Assembly (NCBI GenBank): GCA_963932465.1
Contig: OZ010793.1
Span: forward strand, 260,893,696 to 260,957,695
Origin: Maratus speciosus
Taxonomy: Eukaryota > Arthropoda > Arachnida > Araneae > Salticidae
DNA: 64,000 nt
Direction: 5' to 3'
The notes beneath the pieces were generated by a model, which was not told the origin of the DNA, ran no database searches, and was given only the letters and a program-made list of their open reading frames with translations. The position numbers and the translations under genes are program-made. This document shows, one piece after another, positions 1-12,294 of this stretch (position 1 is the stretch's first letter; each line of letters opens with the position of its first letter).

Positions 1-51
1 AACGAGTGACCCATTTTCTTTGATTCAAAGTAAATCTCAAAACCCGTTATG

Positions 52-109
52 CAAAAAAAAAAAAAAAAAAAAAAAAAATAATAATAATAATAATAATAAA
101 GTTGTATTG
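52..109. repeat. poly-A / (TAA)n microsatellite
   Basis: A run of A followed by about nine TAA units. It may be the decayed tail of a retroposon, but no body is recognisable upstream because the window begins here. Confidence 0.9.
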
Positions 110-1287
110 TTGTTTTCAAATACTACTTCAATAAGGAGGAAGCAAAACAAGATATATTATTTAAGTATTGCGTGACAGCACAATACTTATTATTTCCAGT
201 GTCAATGTTAATTTAACATGGAAAAGCCTATGGAAATCATAACTTTTTCATTTTTTCTTCCCACCTTTTTGTCCCTGATGCCACTCATTTTTTATTCTTT
301 ACTAATTCTAATGATATTATAAATTTAAAATGCAAAAACGTTTGCCTGATGTCAGGGTGCAAACGAATGGTAAAATGCCTTTGCATATGGGTGGAGAAAC
401 CCATAGAGAAACATGGACCAATTTTTTTTTTTTTTTACATTATTCAAATATTTTTCTTAATAATTCCAATTTTCGCTTTTTTCATTGAAAATCAACGGAC
501 ATTTTTCGTAGAAAATGTAACATTTTTACTTCATTGTTGCAAAAATTTCAAAAGCCGTAATAATAATTTATTTCTTTTTAGTTGAAAGATTTTCACGTAA
601 AATGTTAAATTGAGCTAGTTTTTTTTTTTTTTTTTTTTTTTTCAAAAATTAAAAAGGTGAATATGGTGTCATAGTGGAAATAAAAAGGATATTTTCAGAA
701 TAAGTTTTTGCTTTGGTCAAGTTTATATTTTAGTAAAAAGTTTCTAGTGGATAGCTATTTTTACGCATGTAGCGAACTTAGTGGGGAATTACATAACTTA
801 AATTTTAAAATGTATTTTTTTTTCCGAGATGAGAACTATTTATACCACAAGTTAAACTTAGGTAATAATTTTCTGATGTGTTTACATCACCCCATGGGAG
901 AGAATAATGTTTAAAAATTTAAGTAAAACTTTTATTTTTTATTTTTTACTGTATCACAGCTATAATATTGTTAAATATTAGCAGTAAGGATTCAACACAA
1001 TTTACATTTACAATCATAGCGTTCCTGAGTGGGAAATAGGATATCTAAATTTAAGTGAAGTTAATTTTTTATGTTTTGATTATAGATTTTTTACGTTCAG
1101 ATTAGAAGTTTTTGTCCAAACGACCGCAACCTGCATTACTGCAGTGGTGAAACATTTTGAATTATACATTGATAAACTGCATCTCTCATTGTGATGCAAT
1201 ACCGCATACATCCAAGCCTGATTATGATACTCTATTAATTTTGAAATGTGTTCGTCTGAGTGCATTAGTTATTAAAAAACTTGACAT
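110..1287. other. AT-rich DNA, nothing recognised
   Basis: Contains T-runs (near 420 and 620) and short chance reading frames with low-complexity translations. No transposon terminus, domain or RNA gene was seen. Confidence 0.6.
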
Positions 1288-1897
1288 ATTAAACAAAAAC
1301 ATAATTTGAAGAAACAATTAAAAAAACAAAATTTATTTCCTACATTGTTTAAGCCCGAGAAGGGACAGATATTAAGTTATTTCATTCAATTAGTTCTACA
1401 TTTAATGTTAAATTTTTGTAACAAATTAGTTAAGCCAATTGAAGATTAAAAAGAAAAAATAAAATTCATACAATATGATTCTTAAAACACCCTAAAAAAT
1501 TAGATTCCGTTCAAATAAAATCGAAATAAATCTTAGACTTTTTTTTAAGTTTTGTATTTTGCATGCATCTTATCATTTTATGTACAATTGTCATAAACAT
1601 AATACAAAATCTGAAATACAAATATTTTCAATTAAAAATGGAAGAAGTTTAAGATTTATTTCGATTTCATTTGAACGGAATCTAATTTTTTAGGGTGTTT
1701 TAAATATCATATTGTATGAATTTTATTTTTATTTTTTAATCTTCAATTGGCTTAACTAATTTGTTACAAAAATTTAACATTAAATGTAGAACTAATTGAA
1801 TGAAATAACTTAATATCTGTCCCTTCTCGGTCTTAAACAATGTAGGAAATAAATTTTGTTTTTTTAATTGTTTCTTGAAATTGTGTTTTTGTTTAAT
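1288..1897. repeat. long inverted repeat (foldback element)
   Basis: The arms at about 1288-1540 and 1644-1897 are reverse complements with only scattered mismatches, around a loop of about 100 bp. The outer end reads ATTAAACAAAAAC on the left and its complement on the right. No reading frame is present. This is the structure of a foldback-type MITE; the TSD is not clear, so the superfamily is unknown. Confidence 0.85.
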
Positions 1898-3837
1898 CTT
1901 TTATGTTATTGGGAGGAGTGCCACAAAGTATGGTATAGTTTGACCGGCATTAACGTTGGGTGATTGGAAGGGGGGGGGGGTGGTATTATGCTGTGACATC
2001 ACATTAAAATATGAAAACAATTAGGTGGGCATTATTTTCATAAAAATAAAGTTTCAATACAGTTCATTAAAAAAAATTATGTATTTTTAATTCAGGTGGA
2101 ATTCAGTATACATTTTCATGTTTGATGTAAAAGACACAAGATCTTAATGGTTTTAAAATATTTATGTAAATAGATCTTATTTTCTTTCTTTTTTTTTTTT
2201 TTTTGTGTAAAATTAGACCAATATTAAAGTTGGAGAAAATGTGACGTCACAAAAAAGAGGGAACAGTTAATAGCTTGAATCTTGAGAGTAACAACTAGTG
2301 CTAGACGGAAAGTTCTTTTTCGCTTTCGATTTCGGTGAAAAAGCAGCCGAAGTTTCGGCGCATACCGAAACTGTAATCGGACGTCCTTAGACAATAGACA
2401 GTGCCCATAGAAGAAATCTTAGAAAGCCTTTGGATATTTTTTATTCATGCGACCATTGTTTGAGGACTCGAACTTTATTGATGAGAGTAAAACACTTAGA
2501 AGTAATAATTATTGTTCATGTTTTCTGCATACAAATAAAACAAGATGTACTATATGGTCAAAAGTCAGAAGGACGCTTTAGATTTTGATCGCTTTCTCAA
2601 ATATCTAGAGCCGCCATACTTAGAATTTTTTTCTCGCAGGCCGCAAACATAGGGAAGACCGGGGGGATGGCGACACCTTAAAGGAAATTAAATTTTTTCA
2701 CCTCAAAAAAATGTTTATTTTTTAATAATAAAAATTCTAAAGCTGGATCATCATCTTTAGTATCTGTATAAATTTAACCGTTATCATAACTGTGAAGTAA
2801 GATCATAAAATAAAAAATTCTTTCAACCTCTGTACAGTGGCGGGATTATCCAGTGTACTGGGATAATTCCGCCACTGTATTGGGGTAATGACGCCACTCT
2901 TTAATGACCTAGAAAATACATAAAATGGATACTAGGAAACACATATCTCACTGAAAATATTTAGAACGCAGTGTAAATTAGCAGAATAATGAATAATGAC
3001 AATGTTCCTTAAGCTAGATTTATTAATGTGCTAAGCTTGCAATTCAACTCAAATTTCAAAAGTCACCCTTTGCCATGGTGGCGAAATTACCCTGAGAGGA
3101 CAATATAGCTGAAGTCCCCCAGCAAAGCCGAAAGAAGAACCGAACTTGTTCAACAAATTGCATCAAAATGTCGGCGAATGCATGTTGATTACGGGTAATA
3201 TTATCTAAAGTACTTAATGTTACAATAAAGGGTGTTTACCTCTACTCATTTGAAGCTCCAAAATAAGAAGCAACTAGATGAAAACTAAATTTTTCACTAG
3301 AACAAACGAACGAGGTATAACAAAATCACTCTCACTCTAGGCACTGTTTCTATTGTTGGCCGCTATATTACAGGCGCATTCACCATCTCAAACTGACGTT
3401 AGTTTTTAAACTAAGGCGGGGTGGCGGCATAACCTCGAGTGGCGCATTTAAAATATCGTTGACCAAATTAAAGGATTACGACGAAATTTATTCTGATATT
3501 AAAAGATATTTATTGTGAATCGATTAAAAATATGATATTTTTGTTAATTTGTAATAAGATTTAACTAATAATTAATAATGGTGTTTTTTACTAAATGGAT
3601 TTGCCCCACTTTCAAAATCAACGGCTAATTTCCCCCATTTCCTTTTCTTATGCACATTTGGCATTTCTGCATTTTATAAAGTTTGTAGTATTACTTCGTT
3701 CAGATATTTCATATATGTTTTAGATTAAATACATTCAAGATTCAAGACAGTAAAATACACTCTTAAGTACTTTCCTGTATAAATGATTCTTCATCAGACA
3801 TACATCAGACGGAATGAAAGCATAAACTTTATCGTCG
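1898..3837. other. unassigned DNA with scattered low-complexity tracts
   Basis: Holds a G-run (about 1970), T-runs and moderately GC-rich stretches near 2640-3450 that repeat a GTGGCG-type motif. The short palindrome at 2834-2879 is listed separately. No coding or RNA gene could be supported. Confidence 0.5.
2834..2879. repeat. 46-bp imperfect palindrome
   Basis: ACAGTGGCGGGATTATCC pairs with its near-exact complement across a very short loop, and a third GCCACT motif follows at about 2893. It may be a cruciform-forming remnant of a small MITE. Confidence 0.7.
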
Positions 3838-4410
3838 GTTATCGTCGGTAGAATAAGCTCAAAATCCGTTGCTCCCAAAAGGAAGCAAAAAGATGAGGGG
3901 TTGTATCCAAATATAGTTGTACGCATAAGCGTAGAGTTATATGGGCCCGTAGGGCTTGGGCCCCTCCAATAATTTTTTCAGATGGGCTATATTTTTTTTA
4001 AGACAACTGACATAGAAAAAAACTCAGATTTTGGAATTTCATATAATTTACAAAAGTTTTTAGCGTATAATGTGTTCGATGGATAATTGTTCTTTCTCTA
4101 AATTCGCTGTTTACTTTTATTCTTTGTAAACAAGTAAAAAACTGGAAAATTTTAGCGTGGCGTATGGGGAATAACTAAGCACTACTCTCCATGGTGGATT
4201 TTTCTTCCTTCTTTGGACACTGGGCATAGGCACACTTTCTGGGAAGAATTTCTTTTTCTGATTGGGCGTCATAGACATAGGGCAATAAATTCACATTTTT
4301 AACGGACAAAAAATGGTGTCCGATATAATCTGATTAGAGCACAGATAAGATGGTTCGTCGTTTCCCGAAACTACAAAGAAAGTGACTCCAATTTCCGAGC
4401 TTTAAAGAAC

Positions 4411-4440
4411 TCGGGAGGGAGGGGGGGGGGGGGGGGGAGG
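4411..4440. repeat. long G tract
   Basis: About 25 G residues interrupted by a few A. It could form a quadruplex on the plus strand and is likely to be length-variable. Confidence 0.9.
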
Positions 4441-4948
4441 ATTTAAGTTTTGTTTGAAATGATGAAACTTGAAACTAGAAGTCAGGAAGAATCACCAGTG
4501 CCTCCAAAGCAAAGGATATAAAGGGAGAAATTCTTTGTCTCTAAATCATGCATAAAGCTCATATTTATTAAAATAGTCCAAATCTATCAAGCGGTCTCTC
4601 TGTATAGTAAATGACGATTCACCAGGATCTGGTAACAATAAACAGTACATATTCAGTTGTTTTTATTCAGACCGAGCAGGAAACCCTTTCTCAAGGACAT
4701 TTTGTTTCATTAATATCAGGCTGAAGAGGGACCGGGTCTAAATTTTTTCTGTAGACCCGGCCATTTCTAAACTTCATTTTTTTCCCGTGTCGTTTCGGAC
4801 TGACATTTGATTCGATTTTCGGGATATTTTCAAACTTTTCGAGATTCATATAAAAGTATCTATCTGTACATGCGCATTCATGGCAAACACAGTATGGCCA
4901 CTTTTTCGTGCGCAACCCTGTAGTATTTATATTATGCATTTATACACT

Positions 4949-6499
4949 AACTAGCTGACATGCCCGGCGGCGTCCGGTCCGACGAAAAATAGTTCGAAAC
5001 ACAAAAAAAAAACTGAAAAAATCGGAAAAATTAAAAAAAAAGCTGCACGAATTCCAAATAAATGTAAATGAAAAGAAAACAAAATTTACTATTTTGGGCT
5101 AGAAGATAACCGGATTCCTTTTACTAATTTGGAAAAATTATAGCAAATCGCGAGAAAACTCTAAAAATTCAAAAAATCGCAGATGGCAAAATTTTGTTAT
5201 TATGCGCTAAAAGATTAAAACAGGATTCCTTTTACAAATGTAGAAAAATCACCGCGAAAAATCTCTAAACAATGCATGAAAATTCGCAAAAAATTCAAAA
5301 ATTTCTGTACAAATTTCGAATAAACTTTATTGAAAATATAACAAAATTTATTATATTGGGCTAAAAGTTTGACACCCAGTTCCTTTTACGAATGTCAAAA
5401 GATAGCAGCGGAACGCTAAACATCGCATTAAAAAACGATAAAAAATCAAAAATCGCAGAGCAAAAAAATTACAACAGCGTGTTACATGTTTGAAACGAAT
5501 TTCTTTTATAAATGTAAAAAATGATAATTAGCGCGTAAAAACGCTAAAAATAGTGTTGAGATGGGGAAATTTTTTTTCAGAAATCGCGGAAGAGAAAATT
5601 TGCTACATTAAGCTGAAAGTTTGAAACCGAAAAAATATTATGAATGCCAAAAAATCGCTACGGAATACGAAAAAAAAAAACGCAAACAAACGCAACAAAG
5701 TTCATTAAAAATTTAAAAATCGCTGAGAACACAATTCACTATAGCGGACTAAAACATGAACCGGAAAATTTTCACGAATGTCAAAAAATATCCACGGAAT
5801 GCAAAAAATCGCCCAAAGTGAACAAAATTTACTACATTAGGCTAAAAGTTTAAAACCGAATTCCTTTTACCAATGTAAAAAAAGTCACTGTGGAACGCGA
5901 AAAACCGCTGAAAATTGCTTTAAAAAGCGCTAAAAATTCTAAAAGTCACAAAGGCCAAAAATTACTACAAGTGCTCTAAAACATTTTAACCGGAATTCTT
6001 TCATAGGTGTCAAAATTCTTTGCGAAAAATCGCAAAAAATCGAATTAAAAATTCAAAACTTTCGGAGGACAAAATTTACTGTATAATGCTAAAAATTTGA
6101 AACCGAATTCCTTTTATCAATATAAAAAAAACCGCTGCGAAATACGAAATAACGCTGAAAATCGCATACAAATATTTGCGAAAAATTCAAAAATCGCTGT
6201 ACGAATTCCGAATAAACTTTTTTGAAAAGAGGACAAAATTTACTATATTATACGCTAAAAGATCAAAATCGGATATTTTTTAATAATTAAAAAAAATCGC
6301 CTCGAATTGTGAAAAAGCATTAAAAATTGCATTAAAAATTATATTGAAAAAGTCTATTCAAAAAGTTTGAAATCGGGCTTTTGGGGTGCTTAACTAAATA
6401 CATAGAGGTACATTCATACCAAATTTTGTAGCTCTGCGAGCAGCGGTTTTTCAGAACATGGCCGACAGACAGACAAACTTCTTTCCTTATTATTATAAA
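4949..6499 (+). mobile_element. tandem-repeat element with GACA tail (Helentron/DINE-1-like)
   Basis: The block begins CTAGCTGACATGCCCGG and ends at GACAGACAGACAAAC (about 6463). Between them lie about ten degenerate copies of a 100-160 bp unit, each recognisable by a GAATTCCTTTTACNAATGT-type core (for example near 5110, 5214, 5371, 5848 and 6087). A central array plus a microsatellite complementary to (GTCY)n is the published layout of DINE-1/mini-me elements and related Helentron-associated elements. Assignment here is by architecture, not by homology search. No reading frame is supported. Confidence 0.55.
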
Positions 6500-8290
6500 C
6501 TAGCTGACTCGTCCGGCGTCTCCCGGGCCCGTGATAATAACCTTTAATAAAGCGCAAATTTGTATGATTTTATACCTTTAATCCGATTTTGTCCGAATTT
6601 ATATTTTTAAACAAAAAAATCTCCAAAAAATATTGACTATTAATGGTAAAAGCGTTCGCAAGAAGTCATTTCCTGTTTTTCACGTACGGTCGTTTCATAA
6701 TTTTTTAAAAAATAGTTTCTGTTGGTCCGAACACTTTAAAAATTTTATCGTTATAAATATAACCGTTTCTCAGACCGTGTAAAATTTTCGTGAAAAAAAT
6801 ATTGATTTCTACTTCTAAAAGACATGTTTTCTTCTTCCTTTTTACTTTCTTCTATCTTTGCAAGAAGAAAGTGTTGGGTTCAAGAAAATTTTCGAATTCC
6901 GGTTTTCGACGGTCGGTTGGTTGGTTGGTTGGTTGTGTTTATGACGGCCACTTATCAACACGAGGGATATAGACCCTAAGGGGGGGGTGCCCTCCGTGGG
7001 GTCTTTCTAAGGGAACCTAACCCGTATTTACGCTTGGAAAATCCAAGGTTCGAAGAAAACCACGAAAACTCCAAACGATTAGGCCTACGTTCGCGATTGG
7101 GATCGAACTCAGCACCTCCCGTCTACCAGCTTCGAGGGCAGAACCTCTCGGCCACTGGTGGGGCCGGTTTTCGACGGATTTACACTTTTTAGCGGTCACA
7201 GATCCCGAAAAACATGTTTTTACAAAATGACTATCTGTGAATTTGTCTGAGTTTGTCTGTATGTGACATAAATTTTTAGGGCGCTCTATCTCAAGAACTA
7301 ATGCACGGAATTTAATAAAACTTTAGGTTCAATTAGTCCCTGATATAAATTGGTGCTGAATAGTTGTTGGTGCAAATCGCATTATATCTCAAAAATTAAT
7401 GCACAGATTTTCACAAAACATCAGATTCTGTTAGTCCTTGATATTGTTTTGTCTGGTGCTGATTAATTTTTGGTGTAATTTACTCAATAGGTGGCGCTGC
7501 TATGATGCATTATTCACGATTTCTGCAATAGACCTCAAGAACTAATGATCAGATTTTCATCAAACTTCAGATTCAGTTATATCTTGATATTATTTCGTGC
7601 TGATTACGTTTTCGTGTAAATCGTCTACTACAGGTTTCGCTGCTATACTGCATTTTTCACGATTTCCGCAATAGCTCTTTCTCAAGAACTAATCAAACTT
7701 CATCAAACTTCAGATTAGGTTAGTACAGAATTTTTCATGATTTTCGTAATAGCTCTATCTTAAAAACTTATGCACAAATTTTCATCAAACTTCAAATTCA
7801 GTTAGATGTTGATGTATGGTGTTCTTTTTTACGTTTCGGTGTAAATCGCGCAAAAGGTGGCGCTGCTATGCTCCGTTTTTTACGATTTCCGCAATTGTGC
7901 TGTCTCAAAAACTAATACACGGAATTTAATCAGACTTCATATTCTGTTACACTTTCACATAAATCGATCTTTTTTTAGGCTCGGGTGTATACAGTGCGAC
8001 AGGTGTCGCTTTTATATTCTTTGAGCTGAAAATTTTTCTTGCATACATCTATGAGGGTGGATGCAAATATTTAATAGTTTGTTTCAAAGATGCGATGCTT
8101 ATATCTCCTTTTAAAATGCACACAATTTAATGAACCTATATCTTTAGAATCCTTATGATTGAGATGAGCATAGATTGTTATTTAATTTTGACACTGTGAT
8201 AAAGAATTTTGAAGTATTAACATGTTTGAGATAGAAGAAAGTTTTGGGATTGTCACATTCGACTAGTTTTTCTTGTTTTCGCATCGGGTT
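6500..8290 (-). mobile_element. tandem-repeat element R1, copy 1 (minus orientation), carrying a SINE
   Basis: On the plus strand it opens CTAGCTGACTCGTCCGG at about 6500, followed by a TGTCTG-rich stretch near 7237-7262. It then holds about six decayed units of roughly 150 bp, each with CAAGAACTAATGCAC and AGGTGGCGCTGCTAT cores, and closes near 8230-8275 with the complement of AAAACTTTCTTCTATCTC. The same units recur in plus orientation at 11585-12294 and 20305-21200, so the three are copies of one family. A SINE interrupts it at 6913-7165. Confidence 0.6.
6913..7165 (-). mobile_element. tRNA-derived SINE with 12-bp TSD
   Basis: Flanked by exact direct repeats GGTTTTCGACGG at 6901-6912 and 7166-7177. 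On the minus strand the head is tRNA-like, with an A-box-like TGGCCGAGAGGTT and a B-box-like GAGTTCGATCCC. The body is about 170 bp and the 3' tail is (CCAA)n, seen as (GGTT)n on the plus strand. It is 253 bp long, nearly the same as the SINE at 34793-35044. The tRNA head resembles the Ser/Leu type with the GCCGAG D-arm, but it is not a functional tRNA gene because the acceptor stem is not conserved. Confidence 0.85.
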
Positions 8291-9870
8291 CTTTAACATA
8301 ACAAAAAAAAAAAAAAAAAAGTTTTTGTCGTCCGAACTGTCCGAAATTTTAATATGTTATAAATACGCATAACTGTACCCGTGTACTCTATAAAATTTCA
8401 TGGAAAACATGCATATTTAATAGTGAAAACGTGTGCCGAAGCCAAGCGAAATCGCGCCGAAACCGTTTTTTAGCTTTTTCGTCGAAATTTTCTAAGATTT
8501 TATTTTTTTTAAATATTTCTATTCGTTCGAACATTACGAAATTTTTGTAATAGGTGTAAAATCCAGTCTGTCGAAAGGCTCTAAAAAGATTGTGAAAAAA
8601 AAAATAGTCTGGTCACGGTGAAGCGCAAAGTGACCTGGGGTCGCGAGTTTGTAAGAATTAAAATTAGCCTTTTAGAAAATCGATTGCACCGCCGACAAGA
8701 ACAAGATCTTAGCTTTAAATGCGTATTTTTTGTGAATCGGTACCTCTAAAATTGAGCCCTGAGTAAGCGTTGGCGAAAGGGAGAAAAAGTCGACTGAGAA
8801 ATCCCTTATTGAAAAAAAAATTCCAAAGAGTTAAGATCCAAATCTTTTTATCTGATTGTGGCGTTTGAGACGTAAAAGTACGAACTATAAGAATATGTCG
8901 TCTGTTTTTCCGAATTTTAAATGGCACGGCTGATGGGCATTAAAACAAAACGGCAAAAAAAATTATTTAATTCTTCCTTCTTTTTCTCTCGAAAAGCAGG
9001 TTCTGGTCATGCACGAGCGCACCTCCGCCAATTTTCAAAAAAAAAAAGATCTCTTTTTTGATGAGTTTTAAATTAATATCTCAGCCAATTATCAAAAAAT
9101 TAAAAATGTGAGCCTCAGGGGCATCCATACCTCAAATGAAGTATTCTCATATAAATTTTCAGACCTCTTGTGGCAATAGATTTTCCTTGCCATCGGCAAT
9201 AAACACACAAACAGCGATCTTGTAAATTTATTATTAGACATCCAGATATTTATAATATATGTAGAGTAAAACAAGTCAAAACGGAACCTGTCTATGGCAT
9301 AATCCTGTCTTAAATGGAAACTTTTTATGCTCCAGAAGGAAAGATTGCTGTACAATTTTACTTAATTAGCCAGAAACCTGTCTTAAACGGAATATTGTTT
9401 CGGTCGCTTACGATTGCTTTTACAAAAGGTTTTACTGTATTGATATGGATATAAGGTTAGCCTGTGTAAACGGAACCTGTCTATAACGAAATCTTGTCTA
9501 ATGGCAAACATTTCATGATCCATCGAAAGGAACTCTTTGAATTTTTACTTGCTAAGATAGACGAAAATCTGTATAAAACAGAAACTTTCAGCGGTTATTT
9601 GTGATTTTGTCTTAGAAGGTTTTGCTATTTTTGTATTCATTACTTAGTAAATTAAATCCCCATTCCAGGGGGCGGTAGACCCCCGCCTCCCTTGTCTGCG
9701 CCACTGACTGAGCCCCTCCAATAATTTTGAAAACTCTACGCCTATGGTTGTACGTGCAATATTGTGTACGCTATCTTGGCACTAATCAACAGATATTGGA
9801 TACAACCCCTCATCTTTTTGCTTCTTTTTGGGAACAACGGATTTCGAGCTTATTCTATCGACGATCATTT

Positions 9871-11584
9871 TCAGAATTTTCAAGCTAAGATTTTGAGACT
9901 TTTACAAAAATTGCTCTATATACTCAGCTAATACATTAAGCATATTATATTTTGACTGCATTCGCGCATGCGCAGTGAAACTTTTTTTGTAAACCTGTTC
10001 ATTTTTCATCCAATTTTTATTATTTTGTAATTCTGATTGCAGGGTGTTATGTACTATGTTGTTTGTCATATTTTCTGAAAAGAACTTTTTTATTTATATT
10101 AAGAACTCTGCAAATTATAAGCAACAAACCTTGGCGAAATTTGGGACTGTTTTTATAAAAACCTTAATTTCTCTACAAGCATACATTCTATCCTCATAAA
10201 ACATGAACACAGTATATTACAATAAGCCACTTATTATTAATCTCAAGTTTGAACGCTTTTGCTACATTAGTTTTTAAGGGTTATCCAAAAGATATTCGTT
10301 CTTTTTCAATTTGTTGACGGTCCCCTATGGGGTTTCGGGGAAAAAAATTTCGCGGAAATATGTGACCTATACTATACTGTTTACACACCTGAAGTTTCAG
10401 GTTAATTCCTCGTGTAATTTTCTAGATATTTAACAAAACGTCTAAAATCGCAAGTGACCGGTCACCTTTGGCCAGTATAAAGGTTTTATTTTTTAAATTT
10501 AAGAAATTTCCACACGCTTTTCCACTCTTTTATTTAACTCAACCTGGTTTATGCATGTAAAGACAGAATTTTGCAATCGATTCTTAACCCACGTCTTGAT
10601 ATCATAATGTTTTTACAACTTAATTATAAATTGATATATGGATTTTAAGGTATTTTTCAATTAGCCCGCCACAGGTGAAAAATATTAGCCGCCAAATATT
10701 CTCTGTAACTCGTACAATTGTATGGGAGTTTACAACGCATTTAAAGATGCGTCAATAAATGCTTGCCAAAAGACGCAAAAGCGCTGTGAAACTGTGCGAC
10801 AATGAAACATTTGAAAGACTTAAAAGTAGGAAATAAATTATAAATAACAAAATGAAGAGAGTAATATTTTTAAAAAATGCACTTTTGTCAATTATACGTT
10901 CAGAAATCAATTTAGAAATCCTAATAAGATAGTTTAAATAACACTGATAAACAAGAAATTTTTTCTTGGAAAATTTTAACATATTTAAGTAACCATACCC
11001 TTGGGAATTTAGGAAATATTCACAAAAAAGTGAAGTTGGTTACCGTTTCAGATATATCTGTGTTTAAATATATCTTATTATGTTATTTTATTGCATTTTA
11101 AAGTACTTTGTTTCTACAGTCTAATGACCCTGAAAGTGAACAAATATCTGCTACTTATAATACATCTAAGCGCCAATAAGATGTGTTTCGTCCATGTGAA
11201 AAGTTCAGCACAGCAGCGTCACCTGTTGGACGATTTATACCAAAACATTATCAGCACCAATTCATATGAAGGACTATTTTAACTTTGCATACTTTTTGCA
11301 GAGGTAGGAGAAAGCAGAAATAGATATATATAGATAGAATAGCACGGGACTCATACACATATCTTTAAATAAAAATCAAGAACTTTTAATTACTTTCAAG
11401 GACCGAAATAAGGACCTACAAATTAAATAAACTAATAAATTATAATGTGAATTTTTTAATTAAGGGTTTCTTTTTTGTAAATACAAGTTTTAAACATTCA
11501 AATGGCCAGGAAGGGGGGGGGGGGGATTTCAGCGTGTGGCATTAGAAATTTAGAAAATTTTAAAATAACAAATACAGCAGACGA
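9871..11584. other. AT-rich DNA, nothing recognised
   Basis: No terminal repeats, domains or RNA genes were seen. A minus-strand frame near 10752-10982 is Phe/Leu/Ile-rich and has the look of random AT-rich sequence. A G-run lies near 11513. Confidence 0.55.
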
Positions 11585-12294
11585 AAAAACTAGTCGGATG
11601 TGCCTTTCGCAAAACTTTCTTCTATCTCATACATGTTAATACTACAAAATTCACTATATCAGAGTGCCAACATTAAATGGCAATCTATGCCCATAGTGCA
11701 TTAGTTCTTGAGATATGACTGTTATTAAAATAGTGTAAATCCTGCAAGAAGCCCAGTGGTGTAGTGGTCAGCACGCCTGTCTGCCGCACCGCAGGTCGAG
11801 AGTTCGCCTCCCGACTGGGCAAGGTTCACTCAGCCTTTCATCCCTTTGGGGTCGATAAAATGAGTACCAAGCTTGCTTGGGAACTAAACACCGAGGGTCT
11901 CGCGTTAGGTTGACCACCTGGCCGGGACGCATGCTGCATAGCACCTCGGGGCCCAGGGTCAAGAAAACAGAGATGGGCCCTGTCGGCCCAGATCCTTAAT
12001 GGATTGTATAGCCACAGAGTTTAGTTTTTAGTTTAGTAGTAAATCCTGCAAAATGCAGTATAGCAGCGCCATCTATTGGGCGATAAACACCAAAACCTTA
12101 TCAGGAACAACTTGTGTCAATGTCTAACTGAATTTGAAGTTTGATGAAAATTCGTTTATTTGTTCTTGAGATAGAGCTATTGCTGAAATCGTGAAAATTT
12201 CAACATAGCAGAATCCATCACCTGTTTGACGATTTACACCAAAACATAATCAGCCCCAATATTTATCAAGGTGTATCTAAATCTAAAGTTTTGA
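11585..12294 (+). mobile_element. tandem-repeat element R1, copy 2
   Basis: Opens with ACTAGTCGGATGTGCC and AAAACTTTCTTCTATCTC and continues with units containing GCATTAGTTCTTGAGATA and AGCAGCGCCATCTATTGG. A SINE interrupts it at 11748-12038. After the last unit near 12290 the sequence changes to the GERFHQ-type coding fragment at 12295-12600, so this copy is either 3'-truncated or joined to another element. Confidence 0.6.
11748..12038 (+). mobile_element. tRNA-derived SINE with 13-bp TSD
   Basis: Exact direct repeats GTAAATCCTGCAA flank the insert (11735-11747 and 12039-12051). The 5' head is tRNA-like: GCCCAGT at its start pairs with ACTGGGC about 70 nt later, with an A box near GGTGTAGTGGTCAGC and a B box near GAGTTCGCCTCC. 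A body of about 220 bp follows, ending in a T/A-rich TTTAGTTTTTAGTTT tail. The anticodon arm does not fold normally, so this is a SINE and not a tRNA gene. It differs from the SINEs at 6913 and 34793. Confidence 0.85.

Larger units (their letters stand above)
3924..9746. mobile_element. hAT-like non-autonomous element, 5.8 kb, with nested repeats
   Basis: The interval is flanked by identical 8-bp direct repeats GTTGTACG at 3916-3923 and 9747-9754. Its ends are imperfect inverted repeats, CATAAGCGTAGAG on the left and CATAGGCGTAGAG on the complementary right. An 8-bp TSD and GC-rich subterminal sequence (GGGCCC and GCCCC blocks) are typical of hAT elements. No transposase frame is visible. Most of its length is later insertions, namely two tandem-repeat elements and a SINE. 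The stretches 3950-4410, 4441-4948 and 8291-9720 show nothing else recognisable. Confidence 0.75.
3838..9870. mobile_element. foldback element split by a hAT-like insertion
   Basis: The segment at about 3838-3915 (ending GAGGGGTTGTATCC) is the reverse complement of about 9796-9868 (starting GGATACAACCCC). Removing the insertion at 3924-9746 and one TSD copy leaves a compact inverted-repeat element of roughly 200-250 bp. It therefore predates the hAT-like insertion. Its superfamily is not known. Confidence 0.7.

Noticed and set aside
4949..6499. CRISPR-like array
   Set aside because: Units are 100-160 bp, degenerate and without spacers of constant length; the sequence is eukaryotic.
11750..11820. 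tRNA gene
   Set aside because: The acceptor stem pairs, but the anticodon arm cannot form a normal 7-base loop and the segment continues into a SINE body with a 13-bp TSD.
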